64,000 nt of DNA from the NCBI RefSeq assembly GCF_007644105.1, contig NZ_VFAC01000003.1, positions 1 to 64,000 of the forward strand, in the 5' to 3' direction. The position numbers and the translations under genes are program-made. This DNA comes from Elioraea rosea. GTDB taxonomy: Bacteria > Pseudomonadota > Alphaproteobacteria > Acetobacterales > Acetobacteraceae. This document shows, one piece after another, positions 52,007 to 60,548 of this stretch; positions within the stretch are counted from its first letter, which is position 1, and every line of letters begins with the position of its first letter. The notes beneath the pieces are model-generated. The model saw only the letters and a list, made by a program, of their open reading frames with translations. It was not told the origin of the DNA and did not search any database.

Positions 52007-53289
52007 CGCTCTTCGTCTCGACCTTCCTGTTCTTCATGGGCATCGCTCTGCTCGGCGTGCCGCTCGTCTGGGCGCTCCTCGTCGCAACCTTCGCCTATAT
52101 CCATCTCTCGCCCAACTGGTACGTCACCGAAGGCGTGCTGCTCTCCTTCATCGGCGGCGTCGAGCCGTTCCACCTTCTTGCCGTGCCGATGTTCATTGTT
52201 GCCGGGGAGATCATGGTGGCTGGCGGGGTGGGGCGGAGGATGATCGACTTCGCCTCCAAGGCGCTCGGCTTCCTGCGCGGCGGGCTCGGCGTCGTCACCG
52301 TCTCGTCCTCGATGCTGTTCGCGGGTGTCTCGGGCTCGGCCGTCGCCGACAGCGCAGCGATCGGGGCGGTGATGATCCCGGGCATGCGGCAGCGGGGCTA
52401 CACGCGCGAGTTCGCGGCCGCACTGGTCGCGGTCGCCGGCACGATCGGCATCATCATTCCACCGTCGATCCCGATGGTGATCTTCGCCTTCATGGGTGGC
52501 GTGTCGGTGAAGGAGCTGTTTCTCGCAGGCTTCATCCCGGGCCTCCTGTTCGGTGGCGTGCTGATCCTCTGGTGCATGTATCTCGGCCGTGCCCGCGGGT
52601 GGGACCCGGGCGGCAGGCCCGTCTCGGCGACGGAGCTGCTCGCCTCGTTCCGCGACTGCATCCCGGCTCTGCTGTTCCCCGGCGTGATCCTCGGGGGCAT
52701 CTTCGGTGGCGTCTTCACGCCGACCGAGGCGGCTGCCGTCGCGGTGTTCTACGCCCTGCTGATCGGGCGCTACGTCTATCGGGAGCTCGGCTGGGTCGAC
52801 GTTCCGCGGATCCTGCGCGACAGCTTCGTCACCTCGGCCACCGTCATGCTTGTCATCGGCGCAACCACTGCCTTCGCGTGGGTGATGACGATGGAAGGCG
52901 TGCCGATGAACATGGTTGCGACGCTCAATGCCTGGAACCTCTCCAAGTGGGAGTTCCTGCTCGCGGTCAACCTTGCCCTTCTCGTTCTCGGCATCTTCCT
53001 CGAGCCGGTTCCTGCGCTCGTCCTGACCGCGCCGCTGCTCCTGCCCGTTGCGCGAGGCCTCGGCGTCGATCCCGTGCATCTCGGCCTGATCATGACCTGC
53101 AACCTCGCCATGGGACTGTTCACGCCTCCGGTCGGCGGCACGCTTTTCGTCGCGGTGAAGATCGCCCAGGCACGGATGTGGGGAACGACGCGGGAACTCG
53201 CGCCCATGTTCGGGCTCTGCTGCATCGTGCTTGGCGTCGTCACCTATTTCCCTGGCTTCGTCATGGCGCCTGTCGGTTGGTTCCGCTGA
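52003..53289 (+). CDS. TRAP transporter large membrane subunit (DctM type)
   Basis: A 428-residue transport channel with about 12 transmembrane segments. Typical motifs are GVSGSAVADSAAIGAVMIPGMRQRGYTREFAAALVAVAGTIGIIIPPSIPMVIFAF, GIFGGVFTPTEAAAVAVFYAL and NLAMGLFTPPVGGTLFVAVKIA. It uses a sodium gradient to import the bound substrate. It has a GTG start inside the dctQ-type stop. The stop shares one base with the next ATG (TGATG). Confidence 0.93.
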   Translation: MTLFVSTFLFFMGIALLGVPLVWALLVATFAYIHLSPNWYVTEGVLLSFIGGVEPFHLLAVPMFIVAGEIMVAGGVGRRMIDFASKALGFLRGGLGVVTVSSSMLFAGVSGSAVADSAAIGAVMIPGMRQRGYTREFAAALVAVAGTIGIIIPPSIPMVIFAFMGGVSVKELFLAGFIPGLLFGGVLILWCMYLGRARGWDPGGRPVSATELLASFRDCIPALLFPGVILGGIFGGVFTPTEAAAVAVFYALLIGRYVYRELGWVDVPRILRDSFVTSATVMLVIGATTAFAWVMTMEGVPMNMVATLNAWNLSKWEFLLAVNLALLVLGIFLEPVPALVLTAPLLLPVARGLGVDPVHLGLIMTCNLAMGLFTPPVGGTLFVAVKIAQARMWGTTRELAPMFGLCCIVLGVVTYFPGFVMAPVGWFR

Positions 53290-54254
53290 TGCTGCGGGTC
53301 GAGGACGTCTCCTTCCACGGAAGCGGGCTCGAGCGTCCCGAATGCGTGCTCGTGGCACGTGACGGCACGGTCTACTCGGCCGATTTCCGGGGCGGGGTGG
53401 CGGAACATGCGGCCGACGGCACGCATCGGCTGATCCGGGGCACCACCGCCGACCTTCCTTCCGGCCTGAAGCCGAACGGAATCGCGTTCGACCGTGACGG
53501 CAGCTTCCTGATCGCCCATCTCGGCGCCGAGGAGGGCGGTGTCTTTCGCTTGACGCGAACGGGCGACGTGTCGCCTGTCCTCCGCGAGGTCGATGGCGTT
53601 GCCCTGCCGCCGACCAACTACGCGACGCGCGATGCCGCCGGCCACCTCTGGATCACTGTCTCGACCCGGCTCTCGCCGCGCCAGCGCGACTGGCGGCCGG
53701 ACGCGGCGAGCGGCTTCATCGTCCTGATGGACGATCGCGGCGCGCGGATCGTGGCCGACGGCCTTGGCTATACCAACGAATGCCTGCCCTCGCCCGATGG
53801 TCGCTCCCTGTACGTCAACGAAACCTACTCGCGCCATCTCGCCCGGATCCCCCTGCATGCCGACGGCACGCTCGGGCCGAAGGAGCGTCTCGTGGCGTTC
53901 GGCGAAGGCGAGTTTCCCGATGGCCTTGCCTTCGACATCGAGGGCCACGTCTGGGTGACGGCCATCGTCGCGAACCGGCTTCTCCGTATCGACCCGCGGG
54001 CGGGAACGGTGACGCGCATGCTCGACGGCGGCGACCCCGCGCATGTCGCGCGCGTCGAGGCCGCGTGGCGTGCGGGGCGCCTCGCAGCGCGTGATCTCGC
54101 CACGGCCGGCTCGAGCGCCCTGGCAAACGTGTCGTCGCTCGCCTTCGCAGGACCCGGCAGGCGCGAAGCCTGGCTCGGCTGCCTGCTTGCCGGCCACATC
54201 ATGCGCACGCCGATGCCTGTGGCGGGCCACCCGCCACCGCACTGGTCATGGTGA
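53289..54254 (+). CDS. SMP-30/gluconolactonase family protein
   Basis: A 321-residue six-bladed propeller lactonase of the SMP-30/gluconolaconase type. Signatures include RPECVLVARDGTVYSADFRGGV, LKPNGIAFDRDGSFLIAHL, GYTNECLPSPDGRSLYVNETYSRHLARIPL (metal Asn/Asp region) and EGEFPDGLAFDIEGHVWVTAIVANRLLRID. It hydrolyses a sugar lactone to the acid. Together with the two dehydrogenases and TRAP importer it indicates degradation of a sugar or sugar acid through a lactone. It is translationally coupled to the TRAP permease. Confidence 0.88.
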   Translation: MLRVEDVSFHGSGLERPECVLVARDGTVYSADFRGGVAEHAADGTHRLIRGTTADLPSGLKPNGIAFDRDGSFLIAHLGAEEGGVFRLTRTGDVSPVLREVDGVALPPTNYATRDAAGHLWITVSTRLSPRQRDWRPDAASGFIVLMDDRGARIVADGLGYTNECLPSPDGRSLYVNETYSRHLARIPLHADGTLGPKERLVAFGEGEFPDGLAFDIEGHVWVTAIVANRLLRIDPRAGTVTRMLDGGDPAHVARVEAAWRAGRLAARDLATAGSSALANVSSLAFAGPGRREAWLGCLLAGHIMRTPMPVAGHPPPHWSW

Positions 54255-54283
54255 CGAACAAACGACGTGAGGGAGGAACGACA

Positions 54284-55273
54284 ATGACCCGACACACCGC
54301 CACCCGCCGCAGCCTGCTCGGCGCGACGCTTGCCCTGCCAGCCATCGCGACAGCACGCGCCCAAGGGAGCGACTGGCCGACGCGGCCGGTCAGGATGATC
54401 GTTCCTTTCCCGCCCGGCCAGGCGGCCGACATCTTCGCAAGGCTTATGGCCGATGAGCTCTCGAAGCAGTGGCCGCAGCGCGTCGTCGTCGAGAATCGCG
54501 CCGGCGGTGCGGGGGCGATCGGCATGGAGGCCGTCGCCCGTGCGCCGGCGGACGGCTACACGCTGGGCATAGGCACGTCTGGCACGCTCGGCATCAATCC
54601 GTCGGTGATGGCGAGGCTGCCCTACGACGCGGAGCGTGACTTCGCCGCAGTCACGAACATCTTCACGCTGCCGCTCATCTTCGTCGCGCACCCGGATTTC
54701 GAGGCGGCGACCATGGCCGAGTTCGTCGCGCTCGCGCGGCGTGCGCCAGGCCATGTGCAGTATGCCTCGGCCGGGCCCGGCACGGCGCAGCACATGACGG
54801 CCGCGATGCTCGCGCATCGGCTCGGCCTCGAGATGACCCATGTTGCCTATCGCGGCAGCGGGCCTGCGATGGCCGACCTGATCGCCGGCACCGTCAAGAT
54901 CATGGTGGACAGCCTGGCGTCCGCCTTGCCGCACATCCAGGCCAATCGCATCCGGCCGCTTGCCGTCACGGGGCGTGCGCGGACACCGCAGCTTCCTGAC
55001 GTTCCGACGGTCGCCGAGACGGTCTCGCCCGGCTTCGAGGCGCTCGGCTGGTCCGGCATCGTCGCACCTGCCGGAACGCCCGAGGCAATCATCCGCCGCA
55101 TCAATGCCGACGCGGTGGCCATCCTGCGCGACAAGGCGACGGCCGATCGCATCGTCCAGCTCGGCGGCTTCCCCGACCCCGGCACGCCGGAGGAGTATGC
55201 GCGCTTCATCGCGAGCGAGATCTCGAAGTGGCGCGAGGTGGCGCGTGCCGCGAACGTCCGGCTGGACACGTAG
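54284..55273 (+). CDS. Bug-family tripartite tricarboxylate transporter substrate-binding protein
   Basis: A 329-residue periplasmic receptor with a Tat-like leader (HTATRRSLLGATLALPAIATARAQG). Bug-family features are WPTRPVRMIVPFPPGQAADIFARLMADELSKQ, VVENRAGGAGAIGMEAVARAPADGYTLGIGTSG and MTHVAYRGSGPAMADLIAGTVKIMVDSLASALPHIQANRIRPLAVTG. The TctA/TctB membrane partners are not in the window, so it is an orphan receptor or serves a distant TctAB. The start at 54284 has GGGAGGAA upstream; 54248 is in frame but lacks a site. Confidence 0.9.
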   Translation: MTRHTATRRSLLGATLALPAIATARAQGSDWPTRPVRMIVPFPPGQAADIFARLMADELSKQWPQRVVVENRAGGAGAIGMEAVARAPADGYTLGIGTSGTLGINPSVMARLPYDAERDFAAVTNIFTLPLIFVAHPDFEAATMAEFVALARRAPGHVQYASAGPGTAQHMTAAMLAHRLGLEMTHVAYRGSGPAMADLIAGTVKIMVDSLASALPHIQANRIRPLAVTGRARTPQLPDVPTVAETVSPGFEALGWSGIVAPAGTPEAIIRRINADAVAILRDKATADRIVQLGGFPDPGTPEEYARFIASEISKWREVARAANVRLDT

Positions 55274-55280
55274 CGCGACG

Positions 55281-55294
55281 GCACCACCCGGTGC
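55281..55294. other. Small hairpin between convergent genes
   Basis: GCACC-ACCC-GGTGC, a 5-bp stem with a 4-base loop, in the 52-bp gap after the Bug gene. It is a weak candidate for termination in either direction. Confidence 0.25.
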
Positions 55295-55325
55295 GGGGGG
55301 CAGCGCGGACGGGACATGATCACGG

Positions 55326-56081
55326 TCAGGCCACGATCGTCCGCGTCGGCCCCATGACGTCCATCTCGAAGTCGAGCCCGACGACGGGAGGGCGCGCGTA
55401 GTGCCAGACGAGGCCAGGCCGCAGCGCGCCGCGTGACCCGAAGCAGGGTCCGAGCAGATGTCCGATGTCGTACACTGTGTAGGCCTGCGGGTTGACCGCA
55501 TCGGCCCAGGAGAGGCCGAGGGCCGCGAGCCGCCTCTCCATCTCGCCGAGGACGAAGTCGACCTTCTCGCGCAGTGCCTCGGGGTGTGTCTCGCCGTACC
55601 GTACGGTACGGTCGCGATACGGCCCATCGCCCTCCGGCGCCTCGCCGCCGCCGGCGATGACGAAGCTTGGTCTGTCCGCGGGGCCACGCGCCGGGATCGT
55701 GTAGGAGAAGGCGAACACAACGGGCTCGTCCGGCACGTCGTAGATCGGACAGACATTCGTTCGAGCCACCGGATTGACGCCGTCTCTGTAGATGCCCCAG
55801 CGCTCGAGCGCCTCCACGTAGAGGCGGTTGAAGGCAGTGAAGCCCTGGTCGGTGAAGGGGGCGGGTGATCGCAGCTCGCACGCGGCGAACGCGGTTGATG
55901 GACGGCCGAGCGAGGCGAGATGCCGCTCGACGAAGGCGAAGGCCTCGGTGAGCGGCAGCGGGCGGTGCAGGCGCACGCGCTCGACCTCGAAACCGTCCTC
56001 GGCGGCGATCCCGGCGGAATACTGGAAGACCGACGGGATGAACCGGTAGTTGCCCGGCTCGAAACGGAGTGCCTTCGACAC
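55326..56081 (-). CDS. CnbZ-like deaminase family protein (tentative)
   Basis: A 251-residue protein. The sequence (LRFEPGNYRFIPSVFQYSAGIAAEDGF; ACELRSPAPFTDQGFTAFNRLYVEALERWGI; NPVARTNVCPIYDVPDEPVVFAFSYTIP) looks like proteins annotated as 2-amino-5-chloromuconate deaminase CnbZ, which have an overall RidA-like organisation. I cannot verify this by search. The start is GTG 56081, chosen because GGGAGGAG stands a few bases upstream; ATG 56099 is weaker. An 18-bp perfect palindrome lies inside the gene at 55594-55611. It converges with the Bug gene and is divergent from urtA. Confidence 0.6.
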   Translation of the reverse strand: MSKALRFEPGNYRFIPSVFQYSAGIAAEDGFEVERVRLHRPLPLTEAFAFVERHLASLGRPSTAFAACELRSPAPFTDQGFTAFNRLYVEALERWGIYRDGVNPVARTNVCPIYDVPDEPVVFAFSYTIPARGPADRPSFVIAGGGEAPEGDGPYRDRTVRYGETHPEALREKVDFVLGEMERRLAALGLSWADAVNPQAYTVYDIGHLLGPCFGSRGALRPGLVWHYARPPVVGLDFEMDVMGPTRTIVA

Positions 56082-56468
56082 GAATGATCTCCTCCCCATA
56101 CGACTGGCGCGCGGAGCGGGCTCGGCGCCCCGTCCGTTGGATAGTGGCCGACAGCCGCAAGGGCAGGAACCCACCGAGCGAACCCGCACCGCAGGCAGGC
56201 GCCACAAGGTCGCCTAGAAAATGGGCGGCCATTACGCGTGCGATGAATTATCCGGCATCACCGGGAGCATTCGCGCAAGATTTGGGCGAAGGCCGATCGC
56301 GCCAACAGCCAGTAGGCCGGTCAGACGCTGGCATGCGGTTTGCTGCGCTGCGGAAACGGACGCTGGGTCGTGCCCGGAACGTCCGGCCATGGGGTGGTTC
56401 GGGGCTCATCCCAGGCTGGAGGGCGCGGCATGGCGTACCGGAACGCGCATCCAGGGAGAGACCACATC
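56082..56468. other. Divergent control region of the urea operon
   Basis: A 387-bp noncoding region between the CnbZ-like gene and urtA. It holds the sigma-54 promoter match at 56329-56344 and, 39 bases upstream of it, the inverted repeat TTCGC-N11-GCGAA (56270-56290), a possible enhancer-binding site. The stretch around 56235-56285 is locally AT-richer. No other gene is seen. Confidence 0.6.
56329..56344 (+). promoter_or_regulatory. Sigma-54 (RpoN) promoter upstream of urtA
   Basis: TGGCATGCGGTTTGCT matches the -24/-12 consensus TGGCACGrNNNTTGCW at all but two positions. The invariant GG and GC are exactly ten bases apart. Transcription would start about 12 bases after the GC, near 56355, giving a leader of about 110 bases to the urtA ATG. 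NtrC-dependent control under nitrogen limitation is the expected regime for urea uptake genes. Confidence 0.7.
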
Positions 56469-57764
56469 ATGAGACTTTCTCGTCGTTCCCTTCTTGCCGG
56501 CGGCGCGGCCATGGCAGCCGCGGGCACCCTTGCAAGCCCCGCCATTCTCCGCGCGCAGGCAGGTCCGATCCGGATCGGCGTGCTGCATTCCCTCTCCGGC
56601 ACCATGGCCATCAGCGAGACCACGCTGAAAGACGTGATGCTCATGCTCGTCGAGGAGCAGAACAAGAAGGGCGGCGTGCTCGGCCGGCGCATCGAGCCCG
56701 TGGTGGTCGATCCCGCCTCGAACTGGCCACTCTTCGCCGAGCGTGCGCGCGAGCTGATCAGCGTTCAGCGCGTGGCCGCCGTGTTCGGCTGCTGGACCTC
56801 CGTCAGCCGCAAGTCGGTGCTGCCCGTCTTCGAGGAGCTGAACAACATCCTCTTCTATCCCGTGCAGTACGAGGGCGAGGAGAGCAGCAAGAACATCTTC
56901 TACACCGGTGCGGCGCCGAACCAGCAGGCCATTCCTGCCGTCGACTACCTGATGACGGACGAGAACGTGCAGCGCTGGGCGCTGCTCGGCACGGACTATG
57001 TCTATCCGCGCACCACGAACCGGATCCTCGATGCCTACCTGAAGCAGAAGGGCGTCGCGGCCGACGACATCCTCGTGAACTACACCCCGTTCGGCCACGC
57101 CGACTGGCAGAGCATCGTCGCGCAGGTGAAGCGCTTCGGCTCCGCCGGGAAGAAGACGGCCGTGGTCTCGACCATCAACGGCGACGCCAACGTTCCCTTC
57201 TACAAGGAGCTCGCCAACCAGGGCATCAAGGCGACCGACATTCCCGTCGTTGCCTTCTCGGTCGGCGAGGAGGAGCTGGCGGGCATCGATACCGCGCCGC
57301 TGGTCGGCCATCTCGCGGCCTGGAACTACTTCATGTCGGTCGATACCCCGATCAACAAGGAGTTCATCTCCACCTGGCATGGCTTCATCAAGAACCCGCG
57401 CCGGGTGACGAACGACCCGATGGAGGCGCACGTCATCGGCTTCAACATGTGGATCGAGGCGGTGAAGAAGGCCGGCACGACGGAGGCCGACCCGGTGATC
57501 GACGCGCTGATCGGCGTCGCCGTGCCGAACCTGACAGGTGGCATCTCGACGATGATGCCGAACCACCACATCACCAAGCCGGTGTTGATTGGCGAGGTTC
57601 AGGCCGATGGACAGTTCAGTACGGTATGGCAGACGCCCGGCACGGTGGTCGGCGACGAATGGTCCGACTATCTCGAGGGCTCCAAGGACCTGATCGCCGA
57701 TTGGCGCGCGCCGATGCGCTGCGGCAACTTTAACGTGCGCGCCGGCCGCTGCGGCGGCGGCTGA
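56469..57764 (+). CDS. urtA: Urea ABC transporter substrate-binding protein
   Basis: The periplasmic urea receptor, 431 residues. A Tat-like leader (MRLSRRSLLAGGAAMAAAGTLASPAILRAQA) is followed by the UrtA-specific sequence IRIGVLHSLSGTMAISETTLKDVMLMLVEEQNKKGG, FGCWTSVSRKSVLPVFEELNNILFYPVQYEGEESSKNIFYTGAAPNQQAIPAVDYLM and GPMEAHVIGFNMW-like PMEAHVIGFNMWIEAVKKAG. These distinguish it from branched-chain amino acid receptors. It is the first gene of urtABCDE and lies 110 bases behind the predicted sigma-54 start. Confidence 0.96.
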   Translation: MRLSRRSLLAGGAAMAAAGTLASPAILRAQAGPIRIGVLHSLSGTMAISETTLKDVMLMLVEEQNKKGGVLGRRIEPVVVDPASNWPLFAERARELISVQRVAAVFGCWTSVSRKSVLPVFEELNNILFYPVQYEGEESSKNIFYTGAAPNQQAIPAVDYLMTDENVQRWALLGTDYVYPRTTNRILDAYLKQKGVAADDILVNYTPFGHADWQSIVAQVKRFGSAGKKTAVVSTINGDANVPFYKELANQGIKATDIPVVAFSVGEEELAGIDTAPLVGHLAAWNYFMSVDTPINKEFISTWHGFIKNPRRVTNDPMEAHVIGFNMWIEAVKKAGTTEADPVIDALIGVAVPNLTGGISTMMPNHHITKPVLIGEVQADGQFSTVWQTPGTVVGDEWSDYLEGSKDLIADWRAPMRCGNFNVRAGRCGGG

Positions 57765-57766
57765 GC

Positions 57767-59428
57767 ATGGTGGCGAGGTGGGGGACGGCGGGGCATTCCC
57801 CCGGCGTCCCCTCCCTGTGCACGGCGGGTCGGGCGGTTCGGCGCATCGTCGCGACTCTCGCGATCCTGCTTGGTCTCGCGGCGCCTGCCGCTGCACAGGG
57901 TGGCGTGCAGGGCGAGGCGATCCGCGCTCTCGCGACCACGAACTTCGACGAACTGGCCAGGGCCGTCGAGCGCCTCGCCTTGAGCGGGGAGCCGAACGCG
58001 CTCGGCATCGTCGAGGCCCTGCGCGACGGAACGCTGCTGTTCCGCCAGGCCGACCGCGCCGTGTTCTGGCGCGATGCCCAGGGTCGGATGCGCGATGCCG
58101 CGACAGGCGAGGTGGCCGAGGGCGTTGCCCCTGCCGCCTTGCGGCCACTCAGGGTGAACAATCGCGTGCGCCGCGCGATCGATGCGACGATCGGCGCACT
58201 CTCGCTGTCGAACCCCGATCCGCGCGTAAGGCTCGCGGCGGCGGAGCGCGTGTTCCGTTCGCGCGACCCCGACGCCATCCCCGCTCTCGACGCGCAGCTC
58301 GCCCGCGAGACCGAGGCGCGCGTCCGCCATGCAATGGAGGCCGCGCGCGCCGCAGCCGTGCTCGGCTCCGCCATGGCGGACGATGCGAAGCTCGCCGCGG
58401 TCGCGCTCATTGCCAGGCGCGGCGATCTCGAGGCGAGGAACCTCCTCGCCGGCCTCGCCGGCGTGAGCGAGGCGGTGGCGCAGGCTGCCGCGGCTGGTGT
58501 GGCGGCGATCGACAGGCGCCAGGCGATGCTGCGCATCGTCCAGGACATCTACTACGGCATCAGCCTCGGCTCGGTTCTGCTGCTCGCCGCGATCGGGCTT
58601 GCCGTCACCTTCGGAACCATGGGCGTGATCAACATGGCCCATGGCGAGATGGTGATGCTCGGCGCCTACACGACGTTCGTCGTGCAGGAAGCGATGCGAC
58701 GGAACGCGCCCTGGCTGCTCGACTGGTCTCTCGCCTTCGCCGTTCCGCTCGCCTTCCTCGTCTCCGCACTCGCCGGAGCGCTGGTCGAGCGCCTGATCAT
58801 CCGCTTCCTTTATGGCCGTCCGCTCGAGACGCTTCTGGCCACCTTCGGCCTGTCGCTGGTTCTGCAGCAGGCGGTGCGCACGATCTTCGGCCCCAACAAC
58901 CGCGAGGTCGGCAATCCGTCCTGGATGAGCGGGGCGTTCGAGCTCGGCGGCGTGCTGGTCACCTGGAACAGGCTCTGGATCATCGTGTTCTCGATGATCG
59001 TGCTGTTCGGGCTGATGCTCGTTCTGCGCCGCACCGCCTTCGGGCTTGCGATGCGGGCGGTGACGCAGAACCGTCGCATGGCCGGGAGCATGGGCATCCG
59101 CACGCCCTGGGTCGACTGCATGACCTTCGCGCTCGGCTCGGGCGTGGCGGGGCTTGCGGGCGTGGCGCTGAGCCAGATCGACAACGTAAGTCCCAACCTC
59201 GGGCAGAGCTACATCATCGACAGCTTCATGGTGGTGGTGTTCGGCGGGGTGGGCAATCTCTGGGGAACGCTTGTCGCGGCGATGACGCTCGGCATCGTCA
59301 ACAAGCTCCTCGAGCCGATCGCCGGTGCCGTCCTCGGCAAGATCGTCGTGCTGCTGCTGCTTGTCCTCTTCATTCAGCGCAAGCCGCGCGGACTGTTCCC
59401 GCTCAAAGGCCGCGCGGTGGAGAGCTGA
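57767..59428 (+). CDS. urtB: Urea ABC transporter permease UrtB
   Basis: A 553-residue permease. A signal-like helix (VATLAILLGLAAPAAAQG) is followed by a periplasmic helical domain of about 200 residues with HEAT-like pattern, the known UrtB extension, then the LivH-type channel from about residue 260: YYGISLGSVLLLAAIGLAVTFGTMGVINMAHGEMVMLGAYTTFVVQ. The ATPase-docking part is MRAVTQNRRMAGSMGI. It starts two bases after urtA. Confidence 0.95.
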   Translation: MVARWGTAGHSPGVPSLCTAGRAVRRIVATLAILLGLAAPAAAQGGVQGEAIRALATTNFDELARAVERLALSGEPNALGIVEALRDGTLLFRQADRAVFWRDAQGRMRDAATGEVAEGVAPAALRPLRVNNRVRRAIDATIGALSLSNPDPRVRLAAAERVFRSRDPDAIPALDAQLARETEARVRHAMEAARAAAVLGSAMADDAKLAAVALIARRGDLEARNLLAGLAGVSEAVAQAAAAGVAAIDRRQAMLRIVQDIYYGISLGSVLLLAAIGLAVTFGTMGVINMAHGEMVMLGAYTTFVVQEAMRRNAPWLLDWSLAFAVPLAFLVSALAGALVERLIIRFLYGRPLETLLATFGLSLVLQQAVRTIFGPNNREVGNPSWMSGAFELGGVLVTWNRLWIIVFSMIVLFGLMLVLRRTAFGLAMRAVTQNRRMAGSMGIRTPWVDCMTFALGSGVAGLAGVALSQIDNVSPNLGQSYIIDSFMVVVFGGVGNLWGTLVAAMTLGIVNKLLEPIAGAVLGKIVVLLLLVLFIQRKPRGLFPLKGRAVES

Positions 59429-59432
59429 GGCG

Positions 59433-60548
59433 ATGCGCACGGCCCTTTTCTCCGATCGCCTCGTCGTCGCCGTCGCGATCATCGTCGCGCTGGTCACGTT
59501 CGCCATCGGCATCGGCAACCTCGCCTTCCCGCCAGGCTCGGTGCTGCACGTGCCGACCTATGTGGTGAGCCTCTCGGGCAAGTATCTCTGCTACGCCCTG
59601 CTTGCGCTCGGCATCGATCTCGTCTGGGGCTATGGCGGAATCCTCAGTCTCGGCCATGGCGTGTTCTTCGGCCTCGGCGGGTACGCGATGGGCATGCACC
59701 TGATGCGGCTGATCGGGCCGCGCGGCGTCTATGGCCACGCAGTGCTGCCGGACTTCATGGTGTTCCTGAACTGGAAGGAACTGCCCTGGTACTGGTACGG
59801 GTTCGACAGCTTCGCCTTCGCGATGCTGATGGCGATGCTCGTGCCCGGCCTGCTCGCCTTCGGCTTCGGCTTCCTTGCCTTCCGCGCGCGCGTCAGCGGC
59901 GTCTATCTCTCGATCATCACCCAGGCGCTCACCTTCGCCACCATGCTTGCCTTCTTCCGCAACGACATGGGCTTCGGCGGCAACAACGGGCTGACCGATT
60001 TCCGCGAGCTGCTCGGCTTCAGCCTCCGGACCGACGAGATGCGCGTCGGCCTGCTCTGGGCAAGCGGCGTTGCGGTTCTGCTTGGCCTTGCCGTTTGCCG
60101 GCTGATGGTGGCGAGCCGCTTCGGCAAGGTGCTGCTCGCGGTGCGCGACGCCGAGGCGCGGGTGCGGTTCCTCGGCTACCGCCCCGAATCCTACAAGCTC
60201 GTCGCGCTTGTCGTCTCTGCCGTCATGGCCGGCATCGCCGGCGCGCTCTACGTGCCCCAGGTGGGCATCATCAACCCTTCAGAGTTCGCGCCGATGAATT
60301 CGATCGAGGCGGTGATCTGGGTCGCGGTCGGCGGACGGGGAACGCTTGCCGGCGCGGTCGTTGGCGCGGTCGCCGTCAACCTGCTCAAGACGTTCTTCAC
60401 GACGCGGCTGCCCGAGATCTGGCTCTTCGCGCTCGGCGGCCTCTTCATTCTCGTGACGCTGCTCATTCCGCGCGGCATCGTTGGCGGGATTGTCACGGCC
60501 GAGCGTCGCCGGGCCGTCGGCGCGGCACCCATCGCGGGTCCGGCATGA
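59433..60548 (+). CDS. urtC: Urea ABC transporter permease UrtC
   Basis: A 371-residue LivM-type permease, about nine transmembrane helices. Family features are GGILSLGHGVFFGLGGYAMGMHLMR, FRNDMGFGGNNGLTDF and LLAVRDAEARVRFLGYRPESYKLVALVVSAVMAGIAGALYVPQVGIINPSEFAPMNSIEAVIWVAVGGRGTLAGA. It starts four bases after urtB; its stop overlaps urtD (ATGA). Confidence 0.95.
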   Translation: MRTALFSDRLVVAVAIIVALVTFAIGIGNLAFPPGSVLHVPTYVVSLSGKYLCYALLALGIDLVWGYGGILSLGHGVFFGLGGYAMGMHLMRLIGPRGVYGHAVLPDFMVFLNWKELPWYWYGFDSFAFAMLMAMLVPGLLAFGFGFLAFRARVSGVYLSIITQALTFATMLAFFRNDMGFGGNNGLTDFRELLGFSLRTDEMRVGLLWASGVAVLLGLAVCRLMVASRFGKVLLAVRDAEARVRFLGYRPESYKLVALVVSAVMAGIAGALYVPQVGIINPSEFAPMNSIEAVIWVAVGGRGTLAGAVVGAVAVNLLKTFFTTRLPEIWLFALGGLFILVTLLIPRGIVGGIVTAERRRAVGAAPIAGPA

